Part shown: positions 15,701 through 18,519 of the stretch, piece by piece
Position numbering within the stretch: position 1 is the first letter of the stretch
Layout: each line of letters starts with the position of its first letter
Source of the DNA: Planctomycetales bacterium
GTDB lineage: Bacteria > 4484-113 > JAFGCY01
Direction: 5' to 3'
Assembly: GCA_024645305.1 (NCBI GenBank)
Contig: JAHEFU010000026.1
Coordinates: 1-18,519 of the forward strand
DNA length: 18,519 nt
Made by a program: the position numbers and the translations under genes
Notes under the pieces: model-generated
What the model saw: only the letters and a program-made list of their open reading frames with translations
Database searches by the model: none
Told to the model about the DNA's origin: nothing

Positions 15701-16010
15701 CGGCTTCCCAGAGCTTCGTAGCAATGTTGAGCCCAGTCTGTCCGCCCAGAGTGGGCAGCAGCCCATCCGGGCGTTCCCGGGAAATGATCTCCTCAATGTG
15801 CGGCAGGTCCATCGGCTCGATGTAGACGCGATCAGCAGTTTCACGGTCGGTCATGATGGTGGCCGGGTTGGAATTCACGAGCACCACCTCCACGCCCTCT
15901 TCCCGCAGTGAGCGACAGGCCTGGGTCCCGGCATAGTCAAATTCAGCAGCCTGCCCGATAACGATCGGCCCGCTGCCGATCACGAGCACCTTACGCACGG
16001 GATCAATCAT
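12747..16010 (-). CDS. carB: Carbamoyl-phosphate synthase large subunit
   Basis: This is a 1087-residue CarB, close to the 1073 of E. coli. It makes carbamoyl phosphate for pyrimidines and arginine from bicarbonate, ATP, and ammonia delivered by CarA. The two homologous ATP-grasp halves are visible. The first has VLVIGSGPIVIGQAAEFDYAG near the N-terminus, IIRPGFTLGGTGGG, and VIEVNPRVSRSSALASK. The second starts near residue 565 with VLVLGSGPIRIGQGIEFDYS and has VLVRPSYVLGGRAM and VIEVNPRASRTVPF. An MGS-like allosteric domain (about 945-1087) has the HSTAGTARFL motif. Key nucleotide and metal ligands appear intact in both halves. ATG at 16010 has GGAG six bases upstream. carA is not in this window. 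A TATAAT box lies about 95 bases upstream of the start, next to an inverted repeat. Confidence 0.98.
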   Translation of the reverse strand: MIDPVRKVLVIGSGPIVIGQAAEFDYAGTQACRSLREEGVEVVLVNSNPATIMTDRETADRVYIEPMDLPHIEEIISRERPDGLLPTLGGQTGLNIATKLWEAGIPQKYGMRLLGTSFESIQKAEDRDLFKQTMQELGMPIPSSFIAGSFEQAMEIGTRMDFPLIIRPGFTLGGTGGGIAYNREEFAEYCTSGLLYSLNNQILIEECVVGWKELEYEVMRDKDDNCITICNMENIDPMGIHTGDSIVVAPSLTLSDVEHQVLRSAALKIIRGLKIEGGCNVQFALSPKELKFYVIEVNPRVSRSSALASKATGYPIARVAAKIALGKRLHEIMNQVTGETMSSFEPALDYVVMKIPKWPFDKFREADRKLGTQMKATGEVMSIDRTFEGAFLKALAGLEVKLFSFRTNRWMVMTDQELLTFLAEPTDGRIFALFEAIYRGYSPEYLHRLTGISHYFLEKFTHLVNLEIDLRERGGELEEEQLASLKRYGITDAMAGAIMSTDAAELSDLRRRLNMQANYKAVDTCAAEFHAQSPYFYSAYAEESDPVIAADVLSPPSKGKVLVLGSGPIRIGQGIEFDYSAVHALIALQAMGYEAVIVNNNPETVSTDFDVSDALYFEPLTFESVKAIIDREKPLGVVCQFGGQTAINLAAPLERAGIKVLGITPDAIDETEDRERFDALIARLDIPRPDGRTVSDYELAVDAAHEVRFPVLVRPSYVLGGRAMQIIYTTEDLRKYIRENIHAFDNQPLLIDKFLGGRELEVDVVSDGENVIIPGIMEHIERAGIHSGDSMAVYPTQNISAAVREQLVEFSTRIARAIHARGLINIQYVVDRDEKLYVIEVNPRASRTVPFISKITAVPMIRLAMHAVMGNSLADCGFPLGLQPEGTLVAVKAPVFSFQKLRDLDVQLGPEMKSTGEVMGIADDYPEALHKALIAAGINVPSAQECQGMGLLATIADIDKEECLELIRGFSELGMEIHSTAGTARFLKDNGIPAISVRKLSEGRPHIVDHIMDGRFKLVINTVSENQIAEAEARLIRREAVEHNIPVITSLDTAGALLTAIRRRHTASVGVRELGSVMERMGLPGAP

Positions 16011-16074
16011 TCATGGCTCCAGGAAGGGGGAAGGAAATGGATGCAGCTGCTTCAGAGGAAGCGCACCGGCAGGG

Positions 16075-16100
16075 TTTTGGCAGTTGGTAACTCACCAAAA
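16075..16100. repeat. Nested inverted repeat between carB and the crotonase gene
   Basis: TTTTGG (16075-16080) and CCAAAA (16095-16100) form outer arms. Inside them TTGGT (16084-16088) and ACCAA (16094-16098) form a second stem with a five-base loop. The two pairings share bases and so exclude each other. The repeat covers the predicted start of the carB transcript. It could be an operator or a leader hairpin; no known regulator is matched. Confidence 0.45.
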
Positions 16101-16104
16101 GCGG

Positions 16105-16110
16105 ATTATA
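16105..16110 (-). promoter_or_regulatory. -10 element of the carB promoter
   Basis: The minus strand reads TATAAT, a perfect -10. The best -35, TTCCGC at 18 bases upstream, is poor. Transcription would start near 16098, giving a leader of about 88 bases before carB. A regulated or activator-dependent promoter is possible. Confidence 0.45.
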
Positions 16111-16151
16111 GCAGCTTCGGGAAGTGTCGCGGAACGGATTACAATCAGAGA

Positions 16152-16943
16152 ATGGCTGAATACAAGTCTCTGCGGATCGAATCCACCGGTGCTGTCACGA
16201 CCTGCCTGCTGAACAGACCGGACAGGCGCAATGCGCTCAATCCGCAGATGATCGCGGAGCTGACCGAGTTCTTTACCTCAGAACTTCCACTGAAGCAGCC
16301 ACGGATAGTCGTCTTGCGCGGTGCAGGGGGATTCTTCTGCGCCGGGGCTGATCTGAACTGGATGAAGGAAAGTGCCGCATATTCAGCGGAGCAGAACAGG
16401 CAGGATGCACTGGCCCTGTTTGATGTGTTTGCCGCGATCAATGCCGCACCTTGCCTGACATTAGCTTGCGTGGAGGGCGGAGCCTACGGCGGGGGGATCG
16501 GACTGATCGCCTGCTGCGACATGGCCCTGGCAACAGCTGACAGCCGCTTCTCCCTCAGTGAAGTCAGGCTGGGTCTGTCACCTGCCACGATCTCACCATT
16601 CGTCAGCGCCCGCATCGGAACAGGTCACGCCCGCCACCTGATGCTCAGTGCAATGCCATTTGACGCCGATCACGGTAGATTGATCGGTCTACTGCATGAA
16701 GTGTGTGCACTGCCCGACGTGGACGGCAGGCTGCAGGCCCTGCTGGGTGCTGCTCTCCTCTGCGCACCATCCGCCGTGCAGCAGACCAAACAGTTGCTCA
16801 GTGCCCTGGAAGCTGCACAACTTCCAGCCTGGAGGGAACGGACAGCTGACCTGATTGCCGCCCTGCGCACCGGGCCGGAAGGCCAGGAAGGACTCGGTGC
16901 ATTCCTGGAGAAGCGGCAGCCCGACTGGGCCACAGGCGAATAA
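16152..16943 (+). CDS. Enoyl-CoA hydratase/isomerase family protein, methylglutaconyl-CoA hydratase-like
   Basis: This is a 263-residue crotonase-fold enzyme. The oxyanion-hole motifs are FFCAGADLNWMKE (about residues 62-74) and EGGAYGGGIGL (about 107-117). SEVRLGLSPATISPFV (about 136-151) keeps the second catalytic Glu, while the first Glu (GGGxE in classical hydratases) is replaced within GGGIGL. The combination DLNWM, GGGxGL and LGLSPATISP is typical of LiuC-type methylglutaconyl-CoA hydratases of leucine breakdown. No other liu gene is in this window, so the substrate is inferred. The start is set at ATG 16152, where the family N-terminus begins (MAEYKSLRIE); the in-frame ATG at 16041 adds 37 residues unlike the family. 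TACAAT (16140-16145) ends six bases before this ATG, and no real Shine-Dalgarno is seen, so a leaderless message is possible. It is divergent from carB and convergent with the CotH-like gene. Confidence 0.88.
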   Translation: MAEYKSLRIESTGAVTTCLLNRPDRRNALNPQMIAELTEFFTSELPLKQPRIVVLRGAGGFFCAGADLNWMKESAAYSAEQNRQDALALFDVFAAINAAPCLTLACVEGGAYGGGIGLIACCDMALATADSRFSLSEVRLGLSPATISPFVSARIGTGHARHLMLSAMPFDADHGRLIGLLHEVCALPDVDGRLQALLGAALLCAPSAVQQTKQLLSALEAAQLPAWRERTADLIAALRTGPEGQEGLGAFLEKRQPDWATGE

Positions 16944-16971
16944 TCGAGATGTTCCAGAAGTGATCCGCTGA

Positions 16972-18519
16972 TCAGTGCCCATGCCCGTCATGTGAGGAAG
17001 CATTGTCAACCACCTGGCTTCGCAGGTACTCCCAGTGCTCCCTGATGTTTCCCCGGATGAATTCCAGCTGCGTTTCCAGCTCCTCCTCGCTGAGGCCGTG
17101 GCTGCCGACAGCAAGCAAGTCCGTGCGCTGCAGGACGGCGAAATGGTCAAGCCTGGCAATCACCTCACCTGCCGCCAGTTTGCCATCCATCAGCGTGAGC
17201 ATCCTGTCACGCAGGATCTCCTGGCTGTGTGGGCTGCTCAGGATGGTACGCAGCAGGATGTTCTCGTCCACGCTGCCGATCATGTCAAGGTCATTGACAG
17301 GCTGGAATCCCGCGCCGGCTGTCAGCGGATTGTTCAGCTCCGAGATCCCGAAGCACAGTGACAGCTCCGTTGGCAGCATACTCCAGCCCGGTCCCCCGCT
17401 TCCCTGATCCAGCACGGCGTAGAACCTCCGGTAGTTGTCATTGGCACTGCACATTGACAGGGCGAGAAAGAAGTCAAGCAGTTGGTTGCTGTCCACCAGG
17501 GGTTGCATCCGCTCGAAGCGCTCCTCCTCGCCGACTTCGGTGAACACCCTGCCAACCTTGCCAACGAAGGCATGCAACTCCTGCATGCCTGCCTCAGGCT
17601 GGCGCACCCTGGAGAACAGGTCATCGAAGTACTGCGTGCCGTCGCGCGGATTGAGGCTGCCGACGCCGTGCATCACATACAGCTCTGAATCCGCGCTAAA
17701 GTCCATGGCATCAAGCCAGGCTTCGTCCGGCACTTCGGATTCAATGAACACGCCCTGGTAAACACCATTCACTCGCAGGTGTACCGCACGTTGGCGCAAT
17801 ACCGGCAGACCAGCCTCGCTGAAGACCCATGTTGCCAGGAGATCCCGGATCTGGGTCGGGTCATACGCGGAATGCCTCAGTTCGGCGGTCCTGCGCAGGT
17901 AGCCATATTCGGGATCAGGCCAGCCCTCGGTGAAATTGAGCTGCAGGGGCCGGACCAGGCTATCCGGGCTGGGCTGCGGCAGGCCGCTGATCCCAACTCG
18001 CACGGGATCCGCTCCGGCCAGCCTGATGGTTCCGAAGGACTCCATCGTAGTGAAGTCAGTCGTGTCCAGCCTCTCTGGTCGAGGCAACTGTATTTCAATT
18101 TCATAGACGGGGAGCCCCGGTTCATAGATGCTCAAGGTACTGAAGATGGGCTCCTGCAGGTCGCAGATGTACTGGACATCGTAGTCACCCAGTTCAGACA
18201 GCCTGAAAATGACATCGGCCAGGCCTTCCGTGAAGCTGATCGGGATATGCATCACAGCCTCTTCCCGAAACAGGTACATTGTTGCCAAACCAGAGTAGCC
18301 GGTCGCAACCCGGCCATCCGCATCAAGGGCTCGCATCGGGATGCGGATATCAGTGTTGCTGGCATCTCGAAGCGGAATGTTCGCGTCTATCATCGTGGCT
18401 TCAGCACTTTTCAGCTGCAGCTCCACACTTATGTCATTTATGCTGATCCCCTGCCCGGCGGCGCACTCAAACTGCAGGAAGAGAGAGCTGTCCTCCGCCA
18501 CGGTTAAACTCCTGTCCAG
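16972..18519 (-). CDS. CotH-like protein with degenerate metal-binding motif, 5' end cut by window edge
   Basis: The minus-strand frame is open from the right edge to 16972, at least 515 codons. GTG at 18501 is a possible start, but the frame continues upstream without a stop, so the N-terminus probably lies outside the window. The first half (about 18000-18500) looks beta-rich and unlike a kinase. The second half resembles the CotH kinase-like fold: VNGVYQGVFIESEVPDEAWL (about 17720-17780) matches the CotH 'NGxYxGxYxxxE' element, and NDNYRRFY (about 17420-17447) matches the later Asn/Tyr-rich element. The motif that usually reads PWDLDxxFG here reads PTELSLCFG (17347-17376): Trp and both Asp are lost. 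The protein ends in a His-rich tail, SSHDGHGH. CotH proteins phosphorylate spore-coat or secreted proteins; activity here is doubtful. No signal peptide can be judged because the start is missing. Confidence 0.7.
   Translation of the reverse strand: MDRSLTVAEDSSLFLQFECAAGQGISINDISVELQLKSAEATMIDANIPLRDASNTDIRIPMRALDADGRVATGYSGLATMYLFREEAVMHIPISFTEGLADVIFRLSELGDYDVQYICDLQEPIFSTLSIYEPGLPVYEIEIQLPRPERLDTTDFTTMESFGTIRLAGADPVRVGISGLPQPSPDSLVRPLQLNFTEGWPDPEYGYLRRTAELRHSAYDPTQIRDLLATWVFSEAGLPVLRQRAVHLRVNGVYQGVFIESEVPDEAWLDAMDFSADSELYVMHGVGSLNPRDGTQYFDDLFSRVRQPEAGMQELHAFVGKVGRVFTEVGEEERFERMQPLVDSNQLLDFFLALSMCSANDNYRRFYAVLDQGSGGPGWSMLPTELSLCFGISELNNPLTAGAGFQPVNDLDMIGSVDENILLRTILSSPHSQEILRDRMLTLMDGKLAAGEVIARLDHFAVLQRTDLLAVGSHGLSEEELETQLEFIRGNIREHWEYLRSQVVDNASSHDGHGH

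Noticed and set aside
16961..16974. TGATC-CGCT-GATCA hairpin between the convergent crotonase and CotH-like genes as a shared terminator
   Set aside because: Only five base pairs, no T-tract on either side, and it overlaps the CotH-like stop codon.
1..18519. CRISPR arrays, tRNA or rRNA genes, transposases, integrases and attachment sites
   Set aside because: None was seen on reading; no regularly spaced repeats, no cloverleaf with CCA-type ends, and no mobile-element protein motifs.

Overview
This is a stretch of bacterial chromosome with moderately high GC, dense in housekeeping genes. Most genes lie on the minus strand. Shine-Dalgarno sites of the GGAG/AGGAG type precede many starts, and a few genes appear to start with GTG or TTG. 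Nothing marks a prophage, plasmid, insertion sequence, CRISPR array or tRNA. The phylum cannot be fixed from the sequence alone. Separate secD and secF, a c-di-GMP enzyme, a Rel enzyme and a CotH-like protein fit many Gram-negative-type lineages. A PVC-like lineage is only a guess.

Left block (1-4365, minus strand). Read in the direction of transcription: dnaA, a membrane-bound GAF-GGDEF diguanylate cyclase, a short leader with a promoter and an intrinsic-terminator-like hairpin, a single-domain cupin, and a PlsC-type acyltransferase that runs off the left edge. The DnaA is complete, but its box VII 'arginine finger' position reads His (SHF instead of SRF).

Divergent region (4366-4896). About 530 bases carry no convincing gene. 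They hold one perfect DnaA box (TTATCCACA) and three same-strand GTCAAC motifs. To the right, on the plus strand, is a 258-residue protein with TPR-like repeats, a very acidic linker and a C-terminal four-cysteine zinc ribbon.

Central block (5780-12605, minus strand). secD, secF, recJ, relA/spoT and dtd form a tight operon whose genes overlap or nearly touch. A good sigma70-like promoter lies before secD. The order resembles the classical secDF-recJ-apt-relA-dtd neighbourhood of Firmicutes, but apt is absent here. The products join protein export, recombination repair, (p)ppGpp metabolism and D-aminoacyl-tRNA proofreading.

Right block (12747-18519). carB (large subunit of carbamoyl-phosphate synthase) is on the minus strand, divergent from a methylglutaconyl-CoA-hydratase-like crotonase on the plus strand. 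An inverted repeat sits in the shared promoter region. Convergent with the crotonase is a CotH-like protein, open at the right edge, whose usual PWDLD-type metal-binding motif is degenerate.

No complete new defence or mobile system is visible. The best leads are the DnaA arginine-finger substitution, the TPR/acidic/zinc-ribbon partner gene beside dnaA, the attenuator-like leader of the cupin gene, and the degenerate CotH protein.
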